From positions 6,056,001 to 6,120,000 of the forward strand of contig NZ_CP017174.1 of assembly GCF_006402735.1 (NCBI RefSeq): a DNA stretch of 64,000 nucleotides. Direction: 5' to 3'. Both the position numbers and the translations under genes were made by a program. Below, in pieces: positions 42,522 through 51,735 of the stretch. This DNA comes from Myxococcus xanthus (GTDB lineage: Bacteria; Myxococcota; Myxococcia; Myxococcales; Myxococcaceae). Position 1 is the first letter of the stretch, and each line of letters opens with the position of its first letter. Under the pieces are notes generated by a model, which saw only the letters and a program-made list of their open reading frames with translations, did not search any database and was not told the origin of the DNA.

Positions 42522-43177
42522 CAACTCGCCCTCCACAGGACGTGAGGCGCGACGAGCAGCTCGGCGCGGGGACTGGCAAGCCGCTGGCCAGCGCTTCGCT
42601 CCCGGTAGCTCACGGACCAATCCCCGAGACTCTCGCTGGACACGTCGGAGTCACGCCCCCGCCCCCGGTACAGCGCGCAGGCTTCGAGGATGGCAGCCTC
42701 TTCGACTTCGGCGGGCAGGGTAACGGGCCCCTGGGAGGCATCGAGGGCCACTTGCCCCGGCGTCACGTAGCCCCCTGTGTACGTCACGGCCAGTGCATCG
42801 GGGCGCCCCTGCCGCATCTCGACGGTCAGAGTGACGAGCCCGCCGACACGCGCCGTCACCGGCCAGAGGCCAGCCAGCCGGTAGAGAAGGCCACCCGATG
42901 CAAGGTCTCCGGCAAGGGTGTAGCTCGCCGCGTCGAGCAGCTCGCCCCCGTCCATCACCTGGAGGACTTCGACGAGCGGCGGGCGGCTCAGGAGGACGTA
43001 GGGGCGGCCGTAGCTGTCCGGGTACTCCGTCACCGTGGCCCGCTCAAAGGCCCGGCCGCACAGCCTCGCGATTGCACTGCTGGCGGCAGTGACGCAGCGC
43101 TCGACGTGCGAGTCGGAGGGCACGCCCAGGTCGGCGGCCACGGTGGAAGCGAGGCAGAGGTCAGTCGGGCGGGCCAT
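42521..43177 (-). CDS. HK97 gp6-like connector, copy B
   Basis: The 218-residue counterpart of copy A 690-1346, with only a few changes (for example AASYTLAGDLASGG in place of ATAYTLAGDLAAGG). It forms the adaptor ring between portal and head closure. Confidence 0.7.
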   Translation of the reverse strand: MARPTDLCLASTVAADLGVPSDSHVERCVTAASSAIARLCGRAFERATVTEYPDSYGRPYVLLSRPPLVEVLQVMDGGELLDAASYTLAGDLASGGLLYRLAGLWPVTARVGGLVTLTVEMRQGRPDALAVTYTGGYVTPGQVALDASQGPVTLPAEVEEAAILEACALYRGRGRDSDVSSESLGDWSVSYRERSAGQRLASPRAELLVAPHVLWRAS

Positions 43178-43211
43178 GGAAGGGGCTCAGGACGGCGTAG
43201 GAACGACGAAG

Positions 43212-43241
43212 CCGGGGCCCCCAGGGGAAAGGGAGCCCCGG
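43212..43241 (-). terminator. Strong intergenic hairpin after the capsid genes, copy B
   Basis: Identical to the hairpin at 1381-1410. Conservation in a spacer between two prophages supports a function in the RNA. Confidence 0.5.
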
Positions 43242-43267
43242 CCCGGGAAATGCGGCGTGGCGCGGCG

Positions 43268-43681
43268 CTAGGTGGCGGGAATCTCGTCCGGCCCGCACAG
43301 GACAATCAGGCTGGACGCGCCCAGGGTGGGAGATGTGCCCCCCGTGAGGGCCACCGTCTCGACGACTCGGAGGTAGCGCTGCGCCGTGGGGAGCCGGACG
43401 TTCACCCGGGCCACCGCGTTAGCCGTGGTCAGCGGCGCGATGGCGGCTTCGGGCAGGTCCGTCCATCCGTTCTGGCCGTCGGCGCTGTCCTGGAGCTTCG
43501 CGGCGAGCGACAGGGCCGTCGGCGTGCCCGTGGCGGCCCCCGTGGAAGCCGTCAGCACGCACGAGTCGAAGCTGAAGCGGTCGACAGCGGCACTGTTCCG
43601 CGTCCCCGCGCTCACAGCGGCGGGAGCAGTCCCAGGGCGAATGCCGACGAGCACGCCCGCGTCGGTGGAATTGGCGTTCAT
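43268..43681 (-). CDS. Probable capsid decoration protein, copy B
   Basis: The 137-residue homologue of copy A 1437-1850. Differences cluster in one loop (PEAAIAPLTTANA against PDAAVVPLTAPNA), which may be exposed on the capsid surface. The role rests on its place behind the major capsid gene. Confidence 0.5.
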   Translation of the reverse strand: MNANSTDAGVLVGIRPGTAPAAVSAGTRNSAAVDRFSFDSCVLTASTGAATGTPTALSLAAKLQDSADGQNGWTDLPEAAIAPLTTANAVARVNVRLPTAQRYLRVVETVALTGGTSPTLGASSLIVLCGPDEIPAT

Positions 43682-43692
43682 GGTGGGGCCTC

Positions 43693-44781
43693 TCAGGTGT
43701 AGGTGATGGAGCTGAACGCCTTCGGCTGGCGAACCTTGAAGTCGCCCTTCACGATGGCGCGCACGGTCGTCTCGTCGTACTCAGCGCGAACGTCGTGCTC
43801 GGAGAGAATCAAGTCCTCGTCGATGCCGTAGATGAACTGGCGCCAGTCCGCCGAGAAGGTGATGCGCGACACCGGCACGCGGGTCGTCATCACGAAGGGG
43901 AAGCCGCGAATCGTGCCCCTATCCAGCATCTCCTGACGGAACACCCAGACGCCGGAATTCTGGAGCTGAAGCAGCGCCGTCGCCCGCGTCGGGTGAAGGA
44001 CCCACGCCGCGCTACCCATGCGGACATGCGCCGTCAGCGGCAGCTCGACGGCCTTGTCGATGTCGGCCAAGTAGGCTGCCGACGTCGTCCCCGTCGAAGC
44101 GAAGGTGTGCGCGGCGTCGAGCTGAGCGAAGAGCCCCTTCGGCGCGGCGCCCGTCCCGTCCCCGTTGAAGCCCGCGTCGTCCAGGCCATCGGCCACCGTC
44201 GCCCGGATGTCCTCGCCGACGCCCGCGTCACCCACGCCCGGGGTGCGCAGCAAGTCGTTGCTGATGTCCGTCAGCACCATGCCCTTGTGCGCCTTGAGGA
44301 CAATCTTCCCGTACTTCGGCGCGCTCTTCGGCACCGTCTCGCCTTCGCCGACCCACTTGAAGACGGACGTCCCGGTTTGCTTGCCCATGTGCAGCTCGCC
44401 CTTGAACGTCTGCGTGCGCACGCCCAGCTTGAGCATCGCCGCGTCGGGCCGGAGGAATTCAATCACTTCGCCGCTCTGTTGAATCGGCACCAGCACACCG
44501 GCCGAGTCGAACTTGCTGAGCTGAACGGCCTTCTGGACGTCGGCGTTGCCGAAGCGCTTCGAGGCGTCGACCAGCTCGGCGGCTCCGGTGCGGCGTCCCG
44601 CCGCGATGACGCTCTTCGCGAAGCCGCCGAAGTTCTCAGCGCTCGCGTAGACGCCAGTCCCGCGCGGCGCGTTGCCCGGCTCAGCCCGGCCCGGGGCACT
44701 TCGAGCGGCGGCGTCCACCAGCTCACGCGCGACCTCGGGGCCGAGCGCCTTCACCATCTGTGCGATTTGCTCGCGAGTCAT
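43693..44781 (-). CDS. HK97-fold major capsid protein, copy B
   Basis: 362 residues and almost identical to copy A. The visible changes are near the N-terminus (ELVDAA for ELMDAA, RAEPGNAPRG for RVEPGGAPRG, VDASKRF for VDAAKRF). The rest, including the GDGTGAAPKGL segment, is unchanged. The two prophages could build mixed capsids if induced together. Confidence 0.9.
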   Translation of the reverse strand: MTREQIAQMVKALGPEVARELVDAAARSAPGRAEPGNAPRGTGVYASAENFGGFAKSVIAAGRRTGAAELVDASKRFGNADVQKAVQLSKFDSAGVLVPIQQSGEVIEFLRPDAAMLKLGVRTQTFKGELHMGKQTGTSVFKWVGEGETVPKSAPKYGKIVLKAHKGMVLTDISNDLLRTPGVGDAGVGEDIRATVADGLDDAGFNGDGTGAAPKGLFAQLDAAHTFASTGTTSAAYLADIDKAVELPLTAHVRMGSAAWVLHPTRATALLQLQNSGVWVFRQEMLDRGTIRGFPFVMTTRVPVSRITFSADWRQFIYGIDEDLILSEHDVRAEYDETTVRAIVKGDFKVRQPKAFSSITYT

Positions 44782-45602
44782 TCTTTCACTCCTCGGATGT
44801 AGCCCTTGAATGCCTCGACGAAGCTCTTCGCGGCGTCGGCGGCGTTGAAACCCTTCGTCTCGTCTTCGTCCTCGTCGGGCTCGCTCTTCTGCTCGTCCTC
44901 GACGTCTTCCTCGTTCGTCGACTTCGCTTCGTCTTCGTCGGTCGACTTCGCTTCGTCCTCGACGTCTTCTTCTTCGGGCTCGCTCTTCTGCTCGTCCTCA
45001 TCGGTCGACTTCGCTTCGGCCCGTGCGTCGAGCAGCTCGACAACGCGCGTTGCAATGCGTTCAACGAGGTCGTCGGGCGCTTCGTCCAGGGACTTCGAGC
45101 GCACGGCCCGCGAGTTCCCCGGAATCGTCACGACGGAGACTTCGAGCAGTTCCTGCGCGTCGCAGTCGTAGCCGCCGCGCTCGTTCTGCCGATACTGGCC
45201 AGGGAGCATGAGGTAGCGGACGGAGACGGCATTCAGGATGCCCTTCGAAACCTTGCGCTCGACCTTCTTCGCGAACTCGTCTTCGTCGTCGAATTCGATA
45301 TCCACCATCAGGGCATCGCCTTCGACGTAGACGCGCCCCTTCCCAATGGGCAACTGCGGCTCGGCGCCCGTCATCGCGGCGCTCGCCCCGTCGTCGTGGT
45401 TGTAGAGGACGACGCCATTCGCGTTGTAGCCGTCCACCCGCCAGCCTTTGACGTTCAGCCGGTCCGAGTAGCGGTCGAAGTCGCCGTCACTCGCTTTGAA
45501 CTTGAAGACGCGGCGTCCGCCAATGGACTCGACGGCGCTCAACGTCGCCGCGTCCTTTCGAACGGCGCTCAGCCGCAGGGAGCGTGTAATGGTTCCAGAC
45601 AT
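44778..45602 (-). CDS. Prohead protease with acidic repeat tail, copy B
   Basis: 274 residues starting MSGTITRSLRLS. The protease domain equals copy A except at scattered sites. The acidic tail is 10 residues longer, through an extra block of the Lys-Ser-Thr/Glu-rich repeat (AKSTDEDE units plus EEEDVEDE). The ATG at 45602 lies 8 bases behind the -10-like box of P13. Confidence 0.85.
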   Translation of the reverse strand: MSGTITRSLRLSAVRKDAATLSAVESIGGRRVFKFKASDGDFDRYSDRLNVKGWRVDGYNANGVVLYNHDDGASAAMTGAEPQLPIGKGRVYVEGDALMVDIEFDDEDEFAKKVERKVSKGILNAVSVRYLMLPGQYRQNERGGYDCDAQELLEVSVVTIPGNSRAVRSKSLDEAPDDLVERIATRVVELLDARAEAKSTDEDEQKSEPEEEDVEDEAKSTDEDEAKSTNEEDVEDEQKSEPDEDEDETKGFNAADAAKSFVEAFKGYIRGVKE

Positions 45603-45610
45603 GCACCCGG

Positions 45611-45639
45611 TAAATGCGTGCGACTTCTGCGGATGGCTC
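45611..45639 (-). promoter_or_regulatory. Phage promoter-like element P13 (prohead protease)
   Basis: Minus strand: GAGCCA, 17 bp, CATTTA; counterpart of P1, again beginning inside the portal stop codon. Confidence 0.7.
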
Positions 45640-46984
45640 AACCGTCCTTCGTCGCCTCGGCATGCGCCTGCGCCGAACTTCCTTCGACGGGCGTCGGCGT
45701 CTCTCCGGGCTCGTTGGGCTTCTGCCCCGGAAGCAGCTCCGCGAAGCCTTGCCGCTCCGGGTGAGGCTTGAAGCCCGCTTCGACTCGCCACTCGTCGAAG
45801 GTGAAGGCGCTCGGGAGCGTCCCCATCACCCGCAGCCGGTGCTCACGGTCGGCAGGCACGGGAGAGTCGTAGGAGAGAATCACGTCGTCTTCGAAGCGGG
45901 GTGCCAGGTGCTTTTGCATCGACGCGAGGAAGACTTCGGCGCGTGGCTTCGTCGCCTGCTCGGCAAGGTGTTCGCGCGCCGCGTAGCTCGTCGCCTTGTT
46001 GCTGCTCGTCACGTCGCCCACAATCTCCGGCGGCACCCGGTAGACCATCCGCACGAAGTCCATGAGGAAGCGGCGCAGGTCGACGAGCTGCATGTCGCGG
46101 AACGGCGTGTCGAGCCGGGCAAACGTCGTACGCCCGCTCGTAATCATCACCCGGCCTGCGTTGGCGGGGCCCCCGTACTCACGCGCGAGCGACTCTTTGA
46201 ACGCCCTCGCGGGCCCGGCCTGCGACTCGTTGAAGCCCTCAATCGCGATGACGGCGCCCGGAAGCATGTTGTTGAAGAAGGCGTTCTTCGTGAAGCGCGC
46301 CGCGTGCTCGTCCGTGTCGACTTCGTCGCCCAGCGAGTAGGCGATGCCGATACCGCGGCCAAGCGGGTCAGCCGGGTTCAGGCGCTTCACGTAGAGCACG
46401 CTCGCCGCAGGCAGGAGGAATGTCCGCCCGCCAGCGGCCACCGTGTACGTCCGTTCCGACTTCGGCTTGCTCAAGTCCGGCAGCGCGAGCACGCAATCGG
46501 GCGGCACGGGCCACAGGCCCACGGGCACGCCCGCCAGCTCTTCGACGACGGCGAAGAACTCGCCCGTCAAGTCATAGTGAAGGCAGAAGAGTTTCGCGAA
46601 GTCGCGGCCCGTCATGTAGTCGTTCGGGTCCGCCAGCAGCCGGAGCAGCGGATGGTCGGGCAGCTCCACCGCGTCCCCCGTCTCGACGAGCGACTTCAAC
46701 CGCTCCCGGCGCACGTCGCCACCGGCCCGCCGCAGCGACACGTCGACGAGCGACTTCCGCGTCGCGGGGTCCTGCCGCGTGAAGGCCCTCCACGTCACGT
46801 CCGCGAAGGCATCGCCCACCGTGTCGACGATGGTTCCCAGCCACGGCATCTCGGCGTAGGCCGCGAGCAGCGCAGGCACCTCGCGGCGTGGCGGGGCCGA
46901 AGCCCAGCGACTCAGCTCCAGCCCCGTTCCCTTGCGCTTGCTGCTCCCGCGAAACGCGGCGCGCATCCTGTCCAACATCCCCAT
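45638..46984 (-). CDS. Phage portal protein, copy B
   Basis: The 448-residue portal, nearly identical to copy A (3777-5123), from the ATG at 46984 with GAGG upstream. The few substitutions (such as VLYVKRLN for VIYVKRLN) are conservative. Confidence 0.85.
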   Translation of the reverse strand: MGMLDRMRAAFRGSSKRKGTGLELSRWASAPPRREVPALLAAYAEMPWLGTIVDTVGDAFADVTWRAFTRQDPATRKSLVDVSLRRAGGDVRRERLKSLVETGDAVELPDHPLLRLLADPNDYMTGRDFAKLFCLHYDLTGEFFAVVEELAGVPVGLWPVPPDCVLALPDLSKPKSERTYTVAAGGRTFLLPAASVLYVKRLNPADPLGRGIGIAYSLGDEVDTDEHAARFTKNAFFNNMLPGAVIAIEGFNESQAGPARAFKESLAREYGGPANAGRVMITSGRTTFARLDTPFRDMQLVDLRRFLMDFVRMVYRVPPEIVGDVTSSNKATSYAAREHLAEQATKPRAEVFLASMQKHLAPRFEDDVILSYDSPVPADREHRLRVMGTLPSAFTFDEWRVEAGFKPHPERQGFAELLPGQKPNEPGETPTPVEGSSAQAHAEATKDG

Positions 46985-46992
46985 GGAGAACC

Positions 46993-48408
46993 TCACACCG
47001 CGAAGAACTGTTCGACGAAGACAAGGTCGTGAACGCCCCAACAGAAGGCGTCGGCCCTGTCGTCGCGACGCCCGTTAATCCCCGTGAATTTGCTGAGCTG
47101 CGCTTCGAGCTTCGGGAACGTCCCGACGAACTCGACGCGGCCCGCTTCGGCCAGGGCGGACACCGGCTCGGCGCGCTTGCTCTTCGCGCTCGTCGCCCGC
47201 ACGGGCTTCACGTTGACGCTGACGCCCATCTCGCCCGCGACGGTGCTGATGAGCGTTTCCACCATCTCCCCGCCCGTGTTCACCTCGACGACGAGCGCGT
47301 CGCATCCCCATTCGAGATAGGCCCGAATGGCCGTCGTCGCCCACTCGCGGGGACTGGCCCGGCGCGACAGGTCGGCCAGCACCGAAACGCGCTTGAGCGG
47401 CACGCCGTCGGCACCGAAGAGCGCGCTCGACTTGCACCCCTGGACGATGATGCCCGTTTCGTCCGAGCCGGTTTCGCTCGTCGGGCTCGGGTCCACGCTG
47501 ACGATGCGCCTGTCCAACTGCTGCGCGTACTCGTGCGCGTCTGCCTCCACGCGGCCCCACTTCGCCGACCCGAAGATGGCCCCGGGCACGTCGAAGAGCA
47601 GACGCCCGAGAACCTCTTGCTGTCCCCAGCGGGTGTTCGCCAGCGCCCGCATGTTCGCCACGGCTGACGGCGCCAGGTTCGCGAAGTTGCTCAGCGAAGA
47701 GCCCGTGCGAAGCACCACGCCCGGCTTGAGTTCCTGCGTCTCCGCGTTGGCGAAGAGCAGCTCTTCAATCTTCTTCAGCGGGCGCGGCGTCCCGGTGAGG
47801 AGGAGCTGCGGCGGGTCCTCTCGCGAGCCGATGCGCAACACGAGCGGGAGCTGATCGACCGCGGCCATGTCGTGTTTCCAGGACGCCGGTTCATCCCCCC
47901 AACCCCATCCGGCATTCGGACCGCGCAGCCGGTCGGGCTTATCCGCCGAGTAGCAGATGGCATAGACGCCGTTGGGCCACGTCACGCGGCGCTTGCTGGG
48001 TTCGTACTTGGGGGTAAACCAGGGAGGCGACAGGGCGAGGATGCCGGACGCGCCGCGAATCATGGTGTCGCGCACGTCCGCCGCAGTCGGGCCGACGAGG
48101 GCCCCGACGCTCTTCGCCTGCCACGCCTTTTTGATGACCCAGCGCGCGCCGCACCACGTCTTCCCGAAGCCGCGCCCGGCCATGACGAAGCACGTCGAGA
48201 ACTTGTCCGGGGGCGACTGCTCGCGACGCGCCCAGAAGTCGAGGTCGTAAACGAGCAGCTCGACTTCCTTGTCGTCGAGCCCGCCGAAGAGCTTCGCGAG
48301 CTGCGCGCGGGAGCCGACCGTTTGCACCATCCGCGACGCGGGGGACTCGTGCGGCGCGAGCCCCTCGGCGAACTTCGCCCATGAGCCCTTCAACAAAAAA
48401 CTACGCAT
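46993..48408 (-). CDS. Terminase large subunit, copy B
   Basis: 471 residues with the same Walker A (AGRGFGKTWCG), Walker B (WGDEPASW) and nuclease residues as copy A. Differences are mostly at the N-terminus (MRSFLLKGSWAKF) and near the end (KFTGINGRRDD). It starts 8 bp inside the small-subunit remnant and looks functional, although its partner gene upstream is broken. Confidence 0.92.
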   Translation of the reverse strand: MRSFLLKGSWAKFAEGLAPHESPASRMVQTVGSRAQLAKLFGGLDDKEVELLVYDLDFWARREQSPPDKFSTCFVMAGRGFGKTWCGARWVIKKAWQAKSVGALVGPTAADVRDTMIRGASGILALSPPWFTPKYEPSKRRVTWPNGVYAICYSADKPDRLRGPNAGWGWGDEPASWKHDMAAVDQLPLVLRIGSREDPPQLLLTGTPRPLKKIEELLFANAETQELKPGVVLRTGSSLSNFANLAPSAVANMRALANTRWGQQEVLGRLLFDVPGAIFGSAKWGRVEADAHEYAQQLDRRIVSVDPSPTSETGSDETGIIVQGCKSSALFGADGVPLKRVSVLADLSRRASPREWATTAIRAYLEWGCDALVVEVNTGGEMVETLISTVAGEMGVSVNVKPVRATSAKSKRAEPVSALAEAGRVEFVGTFPKLEAQLSKFTGINGRRDDRADAFCWGVHDLVFVEQFFAV

Positions 48409-48586
48409 CGCTCGCCCCCTTGTCTTCGAGCTGCTCAGCCGGGGCCGCTTCGGCAGGGGCGGACGCGGGCAGCTCGTCTGGGAGGAACTTCCCCAGCCGG
48501 TCAATCAGCAGCTCGCGCAGCGCGGCGGTGTCGGCGGCCTGGTCCTCGGGGCTCTTCGACTCGACGTTGTCGCGGCGGCCGTACAG
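48401..48586 (-). pseudogene. Terminase small subunit, 3' remnant, copy B
   Basis: This segment encodes the C-terminal part (from LYGRRDNVESKSPED to the end) of the small terminase that is intact in copy A (6540-7016). The gene is interrupted at codon ~99 by an IS21-family element, and the 5' part continues at 51150. Without the N-terminal DNA-binding part it cannot recognise pac or cos. Confidence 0.9.
48581..48586. repeat. Target site duplication, left (GTACAG)
   Basis: GTACAG occurs here and at 51150-51155, flanking the insertion; copy A has a single GTACAG in the intact gene. A 6-bp duplication fits IS21-family transposition. Confidence 0.85.
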
Positions 48587-48666
48587 CCTCAATGGTCACG
48601 TGAAAACCGGCCAAAGAGGGTCCCTTCAAAACCGGCCAAAGGGAGAGGACCGAGACAGGAGGACTC

Positions 48667-49431
48667 CTACCCCGCGGACTCGGAGGTCCGCAACTCCATG
48701 GCCCCCTTGGTGCGCCAGCTGCGGGGACCGAATTGGACGACGTGGGCATGGTGCAGCAGACGGTCGAGCATGGCGGCCACGGCGGCGTTGTCCCCCAAGA
48801 GCTTCCCCCAGTCCTCCACTGGCCGGTTGGAGGTGATGAGGGTGGAAGCCTTCTCGTAGCGGCGCATGATGAGCTCGAGCAGGTCCTCGGCGGCGGTGGC
48901 CGGCAGCTTGCGCATGCCGAGGTCATCGATGATGAGCAGAGGCGCGCCGGTGAGCGCATCGAGCTTCTGGCGTCGGGTGCCTTCGAGGCTTGCTTCGGCG
49001 AGCTCCTCGAGCAGGTGGTGCGCCTCGCGGTAGAGGACGCGATGGCCCTGGGACTGGATGACGGCGCGGCCGAGGGCCTGGGCGATGTGACTCTTGCCGG
49101 TGCCTGGAGGGCCAAGGAAGAGCGCGTCCTCGCGCCGCTCCACGAAGCCGCCGGTGGCCAGCTCGAAGACGAGGCGGCGATTCATCTTCTTGTTGAAGTC
49201 GAAGTCGAAGCCGTCGAGCGTCTTGCCCGCGTCGCGGAAGGCGCCCTGCTTGAGGCGGCGTTGGATGAAGCTGTCGCTTCTGCGAGTCAACTCGTCGTTG
49301 ACGAGGGCGGAGAGGAAGTCGAGTGGAGCGAGCTTCTCGGCTTGCGCCTGGAGGATGCGGGCCTCGACGGCCTGGGCCATGCCGGACAGGCGCAAGGTGG
49401 TGAGGGCGCGGGTGATTTCGACGAGATTCAT
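48667..49431 (-). CDS. istB: IS21 transposition helper ATPase IstB
   Basis: The 254-residue AAA+ ATPase has Walker A LGPPGTGKSHIAQAL (about 105), Walker B LLIIDDLGMRKL (about 165) and a sensor-like LITSNRPVEDW. It supports transposase-mediated strand transfer and target choice. The ATG at 49431 overlaps the istA stop by 4 bases (ATGA), the usual coupling in IS21. Confidence 0.92.
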   Translation of the reverse strand: MNLVEITRALTTLRLSGMAQAVEARILQAQAEKLAPLDFLSALVNDELTRRSDSFIQRRLKQGAFRDAGKTLDGFDFDFNKKMNRRLVFELATGGFVERREDALFLGPPGTGKSHIAQALGRAVIQSQGHRVLYREAHHLLEELAEASLEGTRRQKLDALTGAPLLIIDDLGMRKLPATAAEDLLELIMRRYEKASTLITSNRPVEDWGKLLGDNAAVAAMLDRLLHHAHVVQFGPRSWRTKGAMELRTSESAG

Positions 49432-51062
49432 GTCTCGGTGTCTCCTGGGTGAGGGGTGGGTTGAGTCAGACGGACGATGACGTCGCGGTAGTGGGTGAGC
49501 TCGCGGATGAGCGGGTCGACCTGGCGCAGGGTGACGGGAGTGGGCGTGCGTCTTTCGAGGTAGCGGCGCACGAAGCGGTAGGTGGGGACGCCCACCTCGA
49601 GAGCCACCTCGCAGGCGTCGTCCAGGGCAGCGGCGCCGTGCTTCTTCACCAGGGACAGCACGCCCAGGATGCGGCGGGTGCCCACCTCTCCTTCTCGGCG
49701 GTGCACCTCGGCGCAAAGGGCGGCGACGCCGCGTCCGGCCCTGGCGGCGCGCTCGAGAAGTTGCACGGTGGTGCGCGGCGCGTGGGAAGGCCTGTCCTCC
49801 TCGCGTGTGCGGTGGTGGCCGCGAGGGGCCCGGGTGTGCTCCCGGAGCAGTTGCCCCGTAGCGGGCAGCAGCAGGCGGACGTGGAGGCTGTCCCACTGCA
49901 CGTGCAGCTTGCGGCCGATGTGTCCCGGGGGCACCGAGTAGTACGCGCCGTCCACCTCGACGTGCCCGTCCAGGTGCACCACTCGCTCACCGTAGGCGTA
50001 GTAGCGGAAGGGCTCCACGGGCAGGGCCAGCAGCCATGGGCGCTCCTCGCCGAACATGGCGGCCACCTGGCGCTTGGTGGTGCCGTGGATTCGGGTGTCC
50101 GCCCACTTCGCCTCCCACGCGTCGAGGTAGACCTGGGCGGCCTCCAGCGACTCGAAGCGCAGGCCCTTCAGCGGCGTGCGCTGCGCGTGGCCCACCGCAG
50201 ACTCCACCTTCCCCTTCCTGTCCGGGTGGCGGACTCGGGCCGGCAGGGCCGTGGCCCCGTAGTGGGCCAGCACGTCCCGGAAGAGCGGATTGAGGGCCGG
50301 CTCGTAGACGTCGGGCGAAAGCACCCCCTCACGCAGGTTGTCCAGCACCACCGTGCGCGTCACGCCTCCCAGCCGCCGGAAGGCCTCCTCGTGCAACTGC
50401 GCCCACGCGCGGCTGGAGGACTTCCAGCACAACAGCCGCACTGACTTGCGGCTGTAGCCCAGCGTCATGACGAACATGCGCGTGCGCCGGTATTTCCCCG
50501 TCTCCGGGTGGCGCACCATGGGCCCCTCCCCATAGTCCACCTGCGCTTCCTCGCCCGGCGTTGTGTGGATGACGGCCTTGGCCTCCGGGCCCTGGCTGTC
50601 GCGCAACGCCCGGACGAAGCGGCGCACGCTAATGTAGCTGCCCGTGTAGCCCTGCGTGTCGACGAGCTCCTCGTAGATGGCGCGCCCGTTGCGGCCCACC
50701 TCCAGCCGCTGCCGCACCAGCTCGACGTAGGGCGCGACGATGCTCGCCGATACGTGCCGGACTCCGGCTCGGCTGCGCGGCATGGAGTCGGTGGTCCCCT
50801 CATTGGCCGGTTTTGCTCCGGCGGCCTCGGCCTCCGGCTCACTCGCCTCGGTGGTCCCCTCATTGGCCGGTTTTGACTTGCCCCACCGGCGCGGTGGACG
50901 GATGCCCACGCCCGCGGCCTTCAGGTAGCCGCTGGCCGTCTCACGGCGCACCCCCGTCGCATCCTCGATACGTCTCAGACTCCAACCCAACCGCCCCAGG
51001 GCGATGACCTGCTGCTTCTTCTCGTCGCTCAAGACGTTGCCCATCCCCCGGGCGGACTCCAC
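49428..51062 (-). CDS. istA: IS21 transposase IstA
   Basis: The 544-residue transposase has an N-terminal helix-turn-helix (LGRLGWSLRRIEDATGVRRE) and an RNase H-fold catalytic core with Asp in AQVDYGEGP, Asp in VVLDNLREG and Glu in RKGKVESAVGH. A linker near residues 62-95 holds the octapeptide KPANEGTT twice, encoded by the element's own terminal-type repeats (50801-50814 and 50861-50874). The start may be M1 or the Met of MGNVLSDEKK seven codons later. Confidence 0.92.
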   Translation of the reverse strand: MESARGMGNVLSDEKKQQVIALGRLGWSLRRIEDATGVRRETASGYLKAAGVGIRPPRRWGKSKPANEGTTEASEPEAEAAGAKPANEGTTDSMPRSRAGVRHVSASIVAPYVELVRQRLEVGRNGRAIYEELVDTQGYTGSYISVRRFVRALRDSQGPEAKAVIHTTPGEEAQVDYGEGPMVRHPETGKYRRTRMFVMTLGYSRKSVRLLCWKSSSRAWAQLHEEAFRRLGGVTRTVVLDNLREGVLSPDVYEPALNPLFRDVLAHYGATALPARVRHPDRKGKVESAVGHAQRTPLKGLRFESLEAAQVYLDAWEAKWADTRIHGTTKRQVAAMFGEERPWLLALPVEPFRYYAYGERVVHLDGHVEVDGAYYSVPPGHIGRKLHVQWDSLHVRLLLPATGQLLREHTRAPRGHHRTREEDRPSHAPRTTVQLLERAARAGRGVAALCAEVHRREGEVGTRRILGVLSLVKKHGAAALDDACEVALEVGVPTYRFVRRYLERRTPTPVTLRQVDPLIRELTHYRDVIVRLTQPTPHPGDTET

Positions 51063-51149
51063 GTCCTACCCGGGCGTCAACGTCTCGGCCCTCCCCATTG
51101 GCCGGTTTTCAGGGGACCTTCATTGGCTGGTTTTGGGTGACCACTGAGG

Positions 51150-51446
51150 GTACAGCTCCGGGAAGCGGCGGCTCAAGAGCCACTGGACGTGCTTGGGGTT
51201 CGTCGTCGCGGCGGCCTGGAGCGTCTCCGTCGCGGACTGCATGAACTCGGATTCGGCTCGGTTCACCGCGACGAAGAACTCGCGGTAGAGCCCGCGCGCC
51301 TCGCTGGCGCCACGGTGGAACCATCGGGAGATGGTCTGTTCGTCGACGCCCACGAGGCCCGCAGCCGCGCGACGGAAGAGGCCCGCGCGCAAGTGCTCGC
51401 AGATTTGCTGCTGAAGCTCAGGAGTGAGTTTGGTTGGTCGCGCCAC
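51150..51446 (-). pseudogene. Terminase small subunit, 5' remnant, copy B
   Basis: Encodes the N-terminal 99 residues of the small terminase, including the helix-turn-helix (AAGLVGVDEQTISRWFHRG), then runs into the insertion sequence and stops after about nine foreign codons. The GTG at 51446 follows P14 by 6 bases, as in copy A. The truncated protein might still bind DNA. Confidence 0.9.
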
Positions 51447-51452
51447 ACCCGG

Positions 51453-51481
51453 TAAATGCGTGCGGTTTCGCGAAGTTTTTC
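51453..51481 (-). promoter_or_regulatory. Phage promoter-like element P14 (terminase operon)
   Basis: Minus strand: GAAAAA, 17 bp, CATTTA; counterpart of P2 with the same atypical -35-like box. Confidence 0.55.
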
Positions 51482-51735
51482 GGGGGAGCGCTCAACAAAA
51501 CGCATCGACCCCACGGTTTTTCTCAGAATTTTTCGAAAGTGGGGGCGCTCCGAGCAAGCCAGGATTCCGCCGCAGACAGAAAATCCGGACGGGCGGGGTG
51601 CGCGCTTTACAGGCACATCAAAAAAACAACCACGCCACCCAACGTCACAAACTACGCACTGGCCGAATCCAAGCTAGAGTAGAACTGGCTCGAAATGAAG
51701 CCATACTCAAGACCACACCGCGCAGGCTCTACACC

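Larger units (their letters stand above)
48587..51149 (-). mobile_element. IS21-family insertion sequence (2563 bp)
   Basis: The ends are imperfect inverted repeats: CCTCAATGGTCAC on the left, and the right end read inward CCTCAGTGGTCAC. Each end carries two copies of an AAAACCGGCCAA-type repeat 25 bp apart (left from 48603 and 48628; right, complementary, from 51096 and 51121), as IS21 elements do. It contains istA and istB and is flanked by GTACAG. It splits the terminase small-subunit gene of prophage B. Confidence 0.92.
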
